The notes below the pieces were generated by a model, which saw only the letters and a program-made list of their open reading frames with translations, did no database searches and had not been told where the DNA came from. Of a stretch of DNA of 12,421 nucleotides, positions 1 through 5,706 are shown in pieces; the stretch's first letter is position 1; every line of letters begins with the position of its first letter. Location of the stretch: assembly GCA_937982515.1 (NCBI GenBank), contig CALJMB010000342.1:1-12421 (forward strand), given 5' to 3'. The translations under genes and the position numbers were made by a program. The stretch is from an uncultured Balneolaceae bacterium (GTDB taxonomy: Bacteria; Bacteroidota; Rhodothermia; Balneolales; Balneolaceae).

Positions 1-56
1 CGGCCACCGAGGGCGGTGCCATCAAACACCTGCCGGAGTTTACCCTCTCGAAGTAA
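1..56 (+). CDS. C-terminal fragment of an unidentified protein
   Basis: An open frame enters from the left edge (first complete codon at 3) and ends with TAA at 54-56. It encodes ATEGGAIKHLPEFTLSK, preceded by one partial codon. A rho-independent terminator begins 26 bp after the stop, which supports this being the real 3' end of a gene and not a chance frame. Seventeen residues are too few to name a family, and I do not recognise the tail. Confidence 0.45.
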   Translation, partial: ATEGGAIKHLPEFTLSK

Positions 57-81
57 CCATTGCTTATTTAAGCTTATCTCC

Positions 82-118
82 AGGGCTTTCATCCTGATAG
101 GTGGAAGCCCTTTTTGTT
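82..118 (+). terminator. rho-independent terminator of the upstream gene
   Basis: The arms AGGGCTT (82-88) and AAGCCCT (105-111) form a 7-bp stem. A short inner CCT/AGG pairing lies in the loop, and a run of five T starts at 111. It lies 26 bp after the stop of the truncated upstream gene and isolates that transcript from the repressor-peptidase pair. Confidence 0.8.
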
Positions 119-450
119 AAGATATAGTGACACCCTTTTCTGAACAGCCTCTTATCTGTGGATCTTTGAGTATCCTCTGCATAAGCCTCCTCTTTTTTCC
201 TGCTTTAAAACGAATTCTATTCTATGCTCCACAATGCATTATGGGTAAAGCCAGAGTCATGGGTCCTGGCGATCGTGCATAGCCAAAAGAACCTTATGGA
301 TGAACGTCACCTTACTTTTCACAGAAGGCCCGACTCTATAAAACAAAATACAATCAGCAGATAGAAGTGAAATAATTAAAATTTTTATTTGGAACTTTTT
401 CAAATACTATTAACTTAGTATTAAGTAAATAGTTAAATAAATTGATCACT
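119..450. other. intergenic region upstream of the blaI-like gene
   Basis: About 330 bp lie between the first terminator and the repressor gene. No reading frame or RNA gene is convincing. It holds an 8-bp AATGCATT palindrome near 233 and small GCCAG/CTGGC pairings near 251-271. The last 90 bases are strongly AT-rich and contain the dyad listed separately, so the promoter of the repressor operon is probably there. I see no confident -10/-35 pair. Confidence 0.5.
403..422. promoter_or_regulatory. candidate BlaI/MecI-type operator (autoregulatory dyad)
   Basis: The sequence shows a perfect 7-bp inverted repeat, AATACTA at 403-409 and TAGTATT at 416-422, with a 6-bp spacer. It ends 28 bp before the repressor ATG. 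Inside it, TACTA-N6-TAGTA has the 16-bp half-site geometry of operators bound by BlaI/MecI-type winged-helix dimers, which usually control their own operon. A second dyad, ACTTA-N4-TAAGT (413-426), overlaps it. Assignment to this repressor is inferred from position and symmetry. Confidence 0.55.
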
Positions 451-828
451 ATGAAAAAATCACTGACTCCCCTTGGAGAAACGGAAATGGAAGTACTTCA
501 TCACGTCTGGGATTTTGGCGAAGCTACTGTAAAAGATGTACAAGAACGGATACTTGAAGATAGAAAGGTTGCTTATACCACTATTATGACTGTGATGAAA
601 AACCTGGCCGAGAAAGGATATCTGAAGTACCGAAAGGAAGGAGCCTCTTATGTATACAGCCCGGCTAAAGAACCCGAATCGGTACGATTCAACCTGGTAA
701 AGGACCTTGTGAAGAAAGTGTTTAAAGGCTCCCCTACAGAATTGGTACAAACGCTGGTTCAGGGAGAGAAGCTTTCTGAAGAAGAACGAGAAGAATTACG
801 CAAAATGATAGACAACATGGAGGATTAG
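451..828 (+). CDS. BlaI/MecI/CopY-family transcriptional repressor
   Basis: This is a 125-residue winged-helix repressor of the family that controls beta-lactamase and other envelope-stress genes. The N-terminal pattern LTPLGETEMEVLHHVW (5-20), the recognition-helix region AYTTIMTVMKNLAEKGYL (41-58) and the wing ending in YVYSP (67-71) follow the family. The C-terminal part, about 75-125, is the dimerisation helix region. I take ATG at 451, because an in-frame TTG three codons upstream would add only MIT and the family usually starts close to the LT.LE motif. The next gene, an M56 peptidase, starts 2 bp after the stop, the classic repressor-sensor operon. The residues aligned with the Asn-Phe cleavage bond of staphylococcal BlaI/MecI are Thr101-Leu102 here (alignment from memory). 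The regulated targets are not visible beyond likely autoregulation. Confidence 0.93.
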   Translation: MKKSLTPLGETEMEVLHHVWDFGEATVKDVQERILEDRKVAYTTIMTVMKNLAEKGYLKYRKEGASYVYSPAKEPESVRFNLVKDLVKKVFKGSPTELVQTLVQGEKLSEEEREELRKMIDNMED

Positions 829-830
829 CC

Positions 831-2831
831 ATGATTAACGAAATGCTATACTACCTTAAAGAGGTTGGAGCTATAAGCCTGAGCACTTTCTGGTTTCCTC
901 TTGTCATCTGGACGGCTCTGGTGATAGCTGTACTTCCAGTCATGAAATACAGCAAGAAGATTCACGCCATCTACCAGTACCATATCCGGGCGGCTATGCT
1001 GCTTGCCCTGCCGGTGGGGCTTACTGCCTCTTTTGCCATCAGCAGACTCCTATCCGCTTTCTCTGCCGACCCGGAGCTGACGGCTAAATTTATTGTGATT
1101 CAAAGTCCTGTTATCGTGCCTGCCACCGGAATAAGCCAGGCTGTTTCATGGTCAGACCCTATCTTTTGGGCGGGCCTTGCCGTAACCTTTTTTGCTCTTG
1201 TTTCCGCAGTATTCCTGGTGAAATTTACTGCCGATCTCATCGTGCTTCGCCGGTTTTCTTCTACGCTGTATAAGAGCCTGCTGTCAGAACTTCCTCTGCT
1301 CTCGGCACACAACCTGAATTTGGCAGAAAATGTAACATCTGATCCTGTCATTGCTTTTACAGATGAGGTTCAGGTACCTTTCACATTCGGATGGCTTAAC
1401 ACAACCGTCGTTCTTCCGGACGCTTTAAAGGGCACTCCTGAAAAACTCAACCTGGCGCTCCGGCACGAGCTCATGCACATCAAACACAGGGATTACCTGC
1501 TCAACAATCTGCTTATCTTGGTAAAGGCCCTGTTCTGGTTCCATCCTCTGGTTCACTACCTGTACAACGATTTTAAAGAATACCGCGAAATTTCATGCGA
1601 CAGCGAAGTATTGGCCGATTCAACCATCTCCAGAAAAAGCTACGCCGAATTATTGTTTGAACTGGCCCCAAAGAACGTGTTCCCAAACAGCCGTACGGTA
1701 AGTATGGCTGTCAACCCATCCACCCTAAAAAAGAGGATTCATGCTATGACACATCAACCCTATTCAAACAAAATCTTTAGATCGAGTATTATTGCGGCCG
1801 TTGTTTCCGCACTATCCATCACCGGCGTCATCGCGTGCAGCGATGTACAGAATACCGGCATTACCAATCAGGACGTAGCCGAGGCACAGCACAGTATTAT
1901 TACCACTGAAACCGGCGAACAGCCCCTGTATGTCATCAATGGAGAACAAATGGATTTGGAGGAATCGGGCGATATTATTTCTCGTATCAAACCCAAATAC
2001 ATTAAAACCATCGCTGTTTTAAAAGGAAAACAAGCAGTAGATAAGTATGGACAGGCCGGAAGAAACGGCGTTATTCAACTTCAGCTTTTGGATAAAGAGA
2101 AAGCCTTCAGCGACCTTATGGATGCGCCACCACCGCCTCCATTGCCCAACACAGCACCGCATAGCGATGATACATCTATACAAAGTACCACGCCACCCGA
2201 GTCTTACTTTCTTGTTGTAGAAGAAATGCCGCAATTGATCGGCGGACTCGAGTCCCTCCAAAAGCATATCCGGTACCCGGATCTGGCTCACAGAGCCGGG
2301 ATTGAGGGCCGGGTGATTGTCCAGTTTATAGTCAACGAACAGGGAAGGGTTGAAGATCCTCAGATTATACGCGGTATTGGGGGTGGCTGCGATGAAGAAG
2401 CATTGCGCGCAGTAAGCGAAGCGCGGTTCAAACCGGGCAGGCAGCGCGGCAAAGCGGTGCGGGTTCAGTATTCACTGCCTGTCATATTCAAACTTGCTTC
2501 AACGGATGACATGTCCTCCTGGAAACCTGCATCCCGGGAAGCCGGTGATCCGTCGAATATTTCTGTCGGGGAGCCAAGTGTTATAACTAAAAAATTCATT
2601 TTGAAAGATGTATCGAATAACGGTTCAGGCGTTATTTCAGGCACACTAATCGATACCGATACAGGCAAACCCTTACCCGGAGCCAACATCGTCATTACCG
2701 GTACCACTACCGGAACCACAACCGATATAGACGGAGAGTTCCGGCTACATGACGTTCCGCCCGGCGACCATGATATCAGCGTCTCTTACATAGGCTATGA
2801 AATGGCTAATATTCACGTGGCAGTAAAGTAA
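831..2831 (+). CDS. BlaR1-like M56 metallopeptidase with plug-like, TonB C-terminal and carboxypeptidase-regulatory-like domains
   Basis: This is a 666-residue inner-membrane sensor protease and presumed partner of the upstream repressor. Membrane segments are visible at about 18-38, 53-73 and 111-131. The zinc site is HELMH (212-216), with the third ligand probably Glu253 in EISCD. A fourth membrane segment at 318-335 leads outward. Next come a SusC/TonB-receptor plug-like stretch (364-418, LYVINGE to YGQAGRNGVIQL), a proline run (433-439), a TonB C-terminal domain (464-555, EGRVIVQFIVNEQGRV) and a carboxypeptidase-D-regulatory-like domain (601-666, GTTTDIDGEFRL). The penicillin-binding sensor domain of true BlaR1 is absent. 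GGAGG at 819-823 lies 7 nt before the ATG, a good ribosome site for this group. The inferred role is proteolytic signalling from the periplasm or TonB system to the repressor; the inducer is unknown. Cys336 follows the last hydrophobic segment in lipobox-like fashion, but it is internal. Confidence 0.92.
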   Translation: MINEMLYYLKEVGAISLSTFWFPLVIWTALVIAVLPVMKYSKKIHAIYQYHIRAAMLLALPVGLTASFAISRLLSAFSADPELTAKFIVIQSPVIVPATGISQAVSWSDPIFWAGLAVTFFALVSAVFLVKFTADLIVLRRFSSTLYKSLLSELPLLSAHNLNLAENVTSDPVIAFTDEVQVPFTFGWLNTTVVLPDALKGTPEKLNLALRHELMHIKHRDYLLNNLLILVKALFWFHPLVHYLYNDFKEYREISCDSEVLADSTISRKSYAELLFELAPKNVFPNSRTVSMAVNPSTLKKRIHAMTHQPYSNKIFRSSIIAAVVSALSITGVIACSDVQNTGITNQDVAEAQHSIITTETGEQPLYVINGEQMDLEESGDIISRIKPKYIKTIAVLKGKQAVDKYGQAGRNGVIQLQLLDKEKAFSDLMDAPPPPPLPNTAPHSDDTSIQSTTPPESYFLVVEEMPQLIGGLESLQKHIRYPDLAHRAGIEGRVIVQFIVNEQGRVEDPQIIRGIGGGCDEEALRAVSEARFKPGRQRGKAVRVQYSLPVIFKLASTDDMSSWKPASREAGDPSNISVGEPSVITKKFILKDVSNNGSGVISGTLIDTDTGKPLPGANIVITGTTTGTTTDIDGEFRLHDVPPGDHDISVSYIGYEMANIHVAVK

Positions 2832-2858
2832 ATGCCTTTTTCACTATTTTACTATCTG

Positions 2859-2890
2859 AAGCGGAATTAAAACAGTTCCGCTTTTTTATT
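2859..2890 (+). terminator. rho-independent terminator after the M56 gene
   Basis: The 8-bp perfect stem AAGCGGAA (2859-2866)/TTCCGCTT (2876-2883) has a 9-nt loop and a run of six T from 2882. It lies 27 bp after the M56 stop and ends the repressor-peptidase operon. Confidence 0.9.
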
Positions 2891-2896
2891 TTCCTG

Positions 2897-2926
2897 AATT
2901 ATTGATATCGTTGGAGATCAATAATT
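2897..2926. promoter_or_regulatory. perfect 10-bp inverted repeat before the pcs-like gene (candidate operator)
   Basis: AATTATTGAT (2897-2906) and ATCAATAATT (2917-2926) are exact inverse complements around a 10-bp spacer. The half-site centres are therefore 20 bp apart, about two helical turns. The repeat lies 16 bp before the GTG start of the phosphatidyltransferase and just after the preceding terminator. It has no T tract in either direction, so an operator or 5'-leader structure is more likely than a terminator. The binding protein is unknown. Confidence 0.5.
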
Positions 2927-2942
2927 AACAGAAGATATCATT

Positions 2943-3629
2943 GTGAAAGTTACGGCTTATGGAGTGCACCTTATAACCGCCTTGGGAGCGGCGCTGGGAT
3001 TATGGTCTGTTATCTTGACGATGGATGGTTTTTTTCAGGAATCGGTCTGGGTATTGGCGGCCGCCGTATTTCTGGATTCTATAGACGGCACTCTTGCCAG
3101 GTACTTTGATACTAAAACGCATGCCCCTGAAATTGATGGTGCTCTGCTGGATAACATCGTCGATTTTCTAACATGGACAATCGCTCCCCTGTTCTGGGCT
3201 TACGCTTCTATGAACCTGCCTTTATGGATAGTAATGGTTTGTGCCGTGGCCAGTGCCCTCGGTTTCGCCAACACAGAGGCTAAAACATCCGATTATTATT
3301 TCCTTGGGTTTCCCTCCTATTGGAACATTGTTGTCTTTTACCTGTTCCTGTTGCAGCTGCCGGTATATTTATCTTTGGCTATTCTTCTTGTGTTCGCGGT
3401 AACTACCGTGGCGCCGGTCCGGTTTATATATCCAAACCGAACCCCCGACTTCAGGCTCCTGACCATGTTGCTCGGTATTATCTATTCTATCCAGCTTCTG
3501 CTGTTGATTATTCTGTTTGATGATTCTCCTGCTTTCCTGATCTACAGCTCCTTTATTTTCCCTGTTTACTACTTTACCATGTCGTTTTACTTGAACATTA
3601 AACAAAGTGAAACATCTCCGGAAACGTGA
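2943..3629 (+). CDS. pcs: phosphatidylcholine synthase-like CDP-alcohol phosphatidyltransferase
   Basis: This is a 228-residue integral membrane enzyme. The CDP-alcohol phosphatidyltransferase signature is complete: D45-x2-D48-G49-x2-A52-R53-x12-G66-x3-D70-x3-D74. These aspartates bind the divalent metal and the CDP-alcohol. The 12-residue gap, VHLITALGAALGL near the N-terminus, LLDNIVDFLTW after the motif and YFLGFPSYWNIVVFYLF (119-135) are what I remember from rhizobial-type phosphatidylcholine synthase, which joins choline to CDP-diacylglycerol and releases CMP. The length also fits that subfamily. At least six hydrophobic segments follow, consistent with the cytoplasmic membrane. The start is GTG with only a weak AGAAG upstream; the protein begins right before the conserved VHL segment. 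The stop overlaps the next gene by 4 bp. The main alternative is another alcohol acceptor within the same family, since substrate cannot be proved from sequence alone. Confidence 0.8.
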   Translation: MKVTAYGVHLITALGAALGLWSVILTMDGFFQESVWVLAAAVFLDSIDGTLARYFDTKTHAPEIDGALLDNIVDFLTWTIAPLFWAYASMNLPLWIVMVCAVASALGFANTEAKTSDYYFLGFPSYWNIVVFYLFLLQLPVYLSLAILLVFAVTTVAPVRFIYPNRTPDFRLLTMLLGIIYSIQLLLLIILFDDSPAFLIYSSFIFPVYYFTMSFYLNIKQSETSPET

Positions 3630-3862
3630 CGTATTATCGGGGTAACCAGCAAAACAACCAATATTTAACTGATTTTCTTATGGGTGCCAGATTAAAAAAA
3701 TCACGAACTGATAAAATGATCTCGGGGGTATGCGGGGGTATTGCCGACTACCTTGGCTGGGATCCTACCATCATTAGAATTATTTTCGTTATCTGCACAT
3801 TTCTGGGCTGGGGAAGTCCGATATTACTGTATTTTATCTTAGCACTTGTCATGCCTGATTAA
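3626..3862 (+). CDS. PspC-domain small membrane protein
   Basis: This is a short PspC-family protein. SRTDKMISGVCGGIADYLGW (26-45) followed by DPTIIR is the family signature, and one hydrophobic segment (about 52-75) leads to the terminal ALVMPD. In enterobacteria PspC is an inner-membrane part of the phage-shock response to membrane damage; stand-alone PspC domains like this one are common in Bacteroidota and their role is mostly unknown. The GTG at 3626 overlaps the previous stop (GTGA), giving translational coupling and 78 residues. The ATG at 3680 would give 60 residues, closer to the usual minimal length, and is a real alternative. Co-transcription with the phosphatidyltransferase suggests a shared role in membrane lipid homeostasis or stress. 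Confidence 0.88.
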   Translation: MTYYRGNQQNNQYLTDFLMGARLKKSRTDKMISGVCGGIADYLGWDPTIIRIIFVICTFLGWGSPILLYFILALVMPD

Positions 3863-3888
3863 GGCGTAATTAATTTTGGATTCATTTT

Positions 3889-3921
3889 AAAAGGACGCAT
3901 CGCTACGATTCGTCCTTTTTT
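3889..3921 (+). terminator. strong rho-independent terminator after the PspC gene
   Basis: The outer stem AAAAGGACG (3889-3897)/CGTCCTTTT (3911-3919) is 9 bp. It is extended inward, across a C/T mismatch, by ATCG/CGAT closing a CTA loop. Six T follow from 3916. It lies 26 bp after the stop and ends the pcs-pspC operon. Confidence 0.93.
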
Positions 3922-4230
3922 ATTGCGGTACCTGCTTAACAGGAGTTTGAAGCAGGCAAAACCTCCATTGCTTTCCTCTCACAGAGCCGTTGTTACGTTC
4001 CACATATCATTGTTATCCTATTCCTATTCCTTGCCGGACAAGCTCTTAATCCCTCCCTGCCAAGGGGGAGTTGGATAGTGCCCTGGCTTTGTTATCCTTC
4101 TGGCTTCGGCCGCCGGCTGCTTCTGTTGCGATATTATGCAATGGAATCTGTGTAAGTATCTTTTGATATTAACCTTTGATTTCTTCATTATACTCTGGAA
4201 ATGTTCTCTTAATAAATACAGTTGCAACGT
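3922..4230. other. intergenic region holding a dispersed repeat
   Basis: About 310 bp with no credible gene. The centre (3989-4082) is a repeat with a second copy near the right end of the window, described separately. Right of it is a GC-rich stretch with CGGCCG and GCCGGC palindromes (about 4107-4118). The last 90 bases are AT-rich and probably hold the promoter of the next gene. The minus-strand frame over 4024-4296 runs through the repeat and into the next gene and shows no protein-like pattern. Confidence 0.5.
3989..4082 (+). repeat. dispersed intergenic repeat, copy A
   Basis: This ~94-bp segment matches, in inverted orientation, the segment at 11814-11915. The best block is CTTAATCCCTC (4045-4055), then two variable bases, then TGCCAAGGGG (4058-4067), which is 21 of 23 identical to the other copy. 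Shared outer blocks are GTTGTTACG (3989-3997), ATTCCTTGC near 4026-4034 and GTGCC (4078-4082). CTCCC and GGGAG around TGCCAAGG can form a small hairpin. No coding capacity is seen, so it resembles a REP- or MITE-like element. Outer limits are approximate. Confidence 0.7.
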
Positions 4231-5079
4231 ATGAAAATTGGAATCGTTGGCCCCGCTGAACGCGCTGTTGCCTGGGAGAAGCATCTCCGGCCCCATCGCT
4301 CCGTTTCGGAAGTTGTAATTGCCGGAAGGCTTAAAGACATAGGCCAGGTTTCTGCCTGTCTCCTGCTCGATGAGTCAGATGAACAGCTGGATACCCTTCT
4401 GAAGGCGGTACACTCGGGGTTTCATACGTTTCTGATTTCCAAACTTCCCACCAATCTGGAAGCCGTTGAGAAAATATATCACGCGGCTGAAGAAGCGAAT
4501 GTACGGCTGCAATTTTCCCACTGGCCAAGCCTTGCTCCCGTTTCTCAATGGATGAGCCAAAAAGTTCCCAAACCTGCCTTCATTCAAACTGTAAGAGACA
4601 TTCATTACACTCAGCACCTTGAAACCCAGCACGGCCTGGAGCACTATTGGGTTGATGAACTGGCCTATTGCCTGAAATGGATTGATAAGACCGTTCATCA
4701 TATCGATTTAAATACAGCATACTTAAATAAAAACACCTATGCCTTGCACCTTTTTCTGAGGTTTGGCAATGGTGCTACTGCAAACACTTATATTAACATA
4801 AGCTCTTCTGAAAACCGACATCAGAGACTGATTTCAGACGACTCTTATCTGCTCAACTGCAACGTGCTCACACAGACAGTAAGATTGGGACAGGAGAATG
4901 CGCGTGGACAGCTTTATTTCGAAAAAAAATCTTTCGACACTTCTAAAGCAGCAGAGTTAGCCATAACACATTTTCTGAAAGCTATTCAAATGAAGAAACC
5001 TGCGATCTATCATGGCTACGATTTGCTAAGGCTGAATCGAGAAATTGCAAAAATAAAGCACCGTATGAAGCGATTATGA
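4231..5079 (+). CDS. Gfo/Idh/MocA-like protein, degenerate and probably non-classical
   Basis: The 282-residue protein has a Rossmann-like N-terminus, MKIGIVGPAERA, in which the usual GxGxxG nucleotide loop is reduced to G-I-V-G-P-A. FLISKLPTNLEAVEKIYHAAEEANVRLQFSHWPSLAPV (about 67-104) follows the Gfo/Idh/MocA layout in which an E-K-P motif carries the catalytic lysine; here it is SKLP with Lys71. The region expected to carry D-x-G-x-H reads D142-ELA-Tyr146, so the catalytic histidine appears replaced. The C-terminal half (TYALHLFLRFGNGATANTYI) is beta-rich, as in that fold. I infer a distant member that may have lost oxidoreductase chemistry and bind a sugar or nucleotide ligand instead. 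ATG at 4231 is preferred to the in-frame TTG at 4222. No operon partner is evident: 310 bp upstream and 275 bp downstream are non-coding. Confidence 0.65.
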   Translation: MKIGIVGPAERAVAWEKHLRPHRSVSEVVIAGRLKDIGQVSACLLLDESDEQLDTLLKAVHSGFHTFLISKLPTNLEAVEKIYHAAEEANVRLQFSHWPSLAPVSQWMSQKVPKPAFIQTVRDIHYTQHLETQHGLEHYWVDELAYCLKWIDKTVHHIDLNTAYLNKNTYALHLFLRFGNGATANTYINISSSENRHQRLISDDSYLLNCNVLTQTVRLGQENARGQLYFEKKSFDTSKAAELAITHFLKAIQMKKPAIYHGYDLLRLNREIAKIKHRMKRL

Positions 5080-5116
5080 TTCGTGTGTTTGTTGATCTTT
5101 ACTCACTTTAGCGCAC

Positions 5117-5135
5117 AATTTATTAACAATAAATT
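5117..5135. repeat. 8-bp AT-only inverted repeat
   Basis: AATTTATT (5117-5124) and AATAAATT (5128-5135) are perfect inverse complements with a 3-nt AAC loop, 38 bp after the preceding stop. There is no GC stem or T tract, so this is not a convincing terminator. It may be a protein-binding site or chance in AT-rich DNA. Confidence 0.35.
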
Positions 5136-5215
5136 AACATTGAGACATACCCATCAGCTTTGCCAACAACACCGTCATTCCATATATCATTTAATAACAG
5201 CTATTTATGTCAGTG

Positions 5216-5230
5216 TTAACAATTTGTTAA
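5216..5230. promoter_or_regulatory. 15-bp palindrome upstream of the small membrane protein gene (candidate operator)
   Basis: TTAACAA (5216-5222) and TTGTTAA (5224-5230) are perfect 7-bp arms around one T. The palindrome lies 28 bp upstream of the candidate -35 box at 5259 and 123 bp before the small gene, a place suited to an activator or repressor site. Confidence 0.4.
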
Positions 5231-5258
5231 TATTGGAATCTTTTTTATGGCATGCTTG

Positions 5259-5286
5259 TTGATATAGACAAATCTATCGCTATATT
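5259..5286 (+). promoter_or_regulatory. candidate sigma70-like promoter of the small membrane protein gene
   Basis: TTGATA (5259-5264) and TATATT (5281-5286) each match 5 of 6 consensus positions with a 16-bp spacer. This predicts a transcript start near 5293 and a ~60-nt leader before the ATG at 5354. Housekeeping promoters in this phylum can differ from the classical consensus, so the call is tentative. Confidence 0.35.
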
Positions 5287-5353
5287 AGCATATAGAGTTT
5301 ACAAAGAATAGAGCAACATTTTACGGGAGCTTAAAAATCATCTGAGGCATGCC

Positions 5354-5515
5354 ATGAAAGACAAATTATTTGAATCACACTACAAACCGGGATTTGACCA
5401 TTTCATGTTCAAGGTCAAGAAATTACTGGACCTGAATAATCCCCAAAAAGAAGTCCAGCTCTTTTATCTTGTGCTTATTACCCTGATTCTTACCATTTCT
5501 ATCCTTTTGGGTTAA
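5354..5515 (+). CDS. 53-residue single-pass membrane protein of unknown function
   Basis: ATG at 5354 opens a 53-codon frame ending in TAA at 5513-5515. TGAGG (5343-5347) lies 6 nt before the ATG as a fair ribosome site, and a textbook terminator starts 4 bp after the stop, so the frame sits neatly inside a transcription unit. The protein has a charged, aromatic N-terminal half (MKDKLFESHYKPGFDHFMFK, then a KKLLDLNNPQKEVQ stretch). It ends in one hydrophobic segment, about residues 36-52 (LFYLVLITLILTISILL), stopping at Gly53. The orientation is probably N-terminus in the cytoplasm. I do not recognise a family; it could be a small tail-anchored regulator of a membrane complex or a toxin-like peptide, and neither is shown. 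Confidence 0.65.
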   Translation: MKDKLFESHYKPGFDHFMFKVKKLLDLNNPQKEVQLFYLVLITLILTISILLG

Positions 5516-5519
5516 CAAG

Positions 5520-5551
5520 AAGCCCTGAGTAAAGTAATTCAGGGCTTTTTT
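5520..5551 (+). terminator. rho-independent terminator after the small membrane protein gene
   Basis: The perfect 9-bp stem AAGCCCTGA (5520-5528)/TCAGGGCTT (5539-5547) has a 10-nt loop and six T at 5546-5551. Read on the minus strand the hairpin is followed only by an interrupted T stretch, so it is a weak candidate for ending the convergent thiolase transcript as well. Confidence 0.93.
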
Positions 5552-5706
5552 GGAAGTTTGCCCTCCGACCTTTCAGTACTATACCCTCCTTTGGGTTCCG
5601 GTTTCCCGAAAACTGCTTCAGTTGCTCTCCCTGACGCGCCTGTTTTTCACGATCTCTGAAAGTCTGCCGGATCCGTCTCATCCGTGTTCCATTCCCGTTT
5701 CAGGTT

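Noticed and set aside
376..395. Bacteroidota-type promoter (TTTG / TAnnTTTG) before the repressor gene
   Set aside because: TATTTG is present in the AT-rich stretch, but the required spacing between TA and TTTG and a correctly placed upstream box are missing.
119..400. Possible structured RNA or riboswitch in the first intergenic region
   Set aside because: Only short isolated pairings (CTATGC/GCATAG, GCCAG/CTGGC) are present. No coherent fold or known conserved core is visible, and there is no terminator before the repressor gene.
4024..4296. Minus-strand 90-codon frame upstream of the Gfo/Idh-like gene
   Set aside because: It spans the dispersed repeat and overlaps the start of a better supported gene, and its residue pattern is not protein-like.
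5499..5681. Minus-strand 60-codon frame just downstream of the thiolase gene
   Set aside because: Its 3' third runs through the plus-strand terminator hairpin and the end of the small membrane protein gene, it has no ribosome site, and its Arg/Gln/Lys-rich sequence matches nothing I know. A remnant cannot be excluded.
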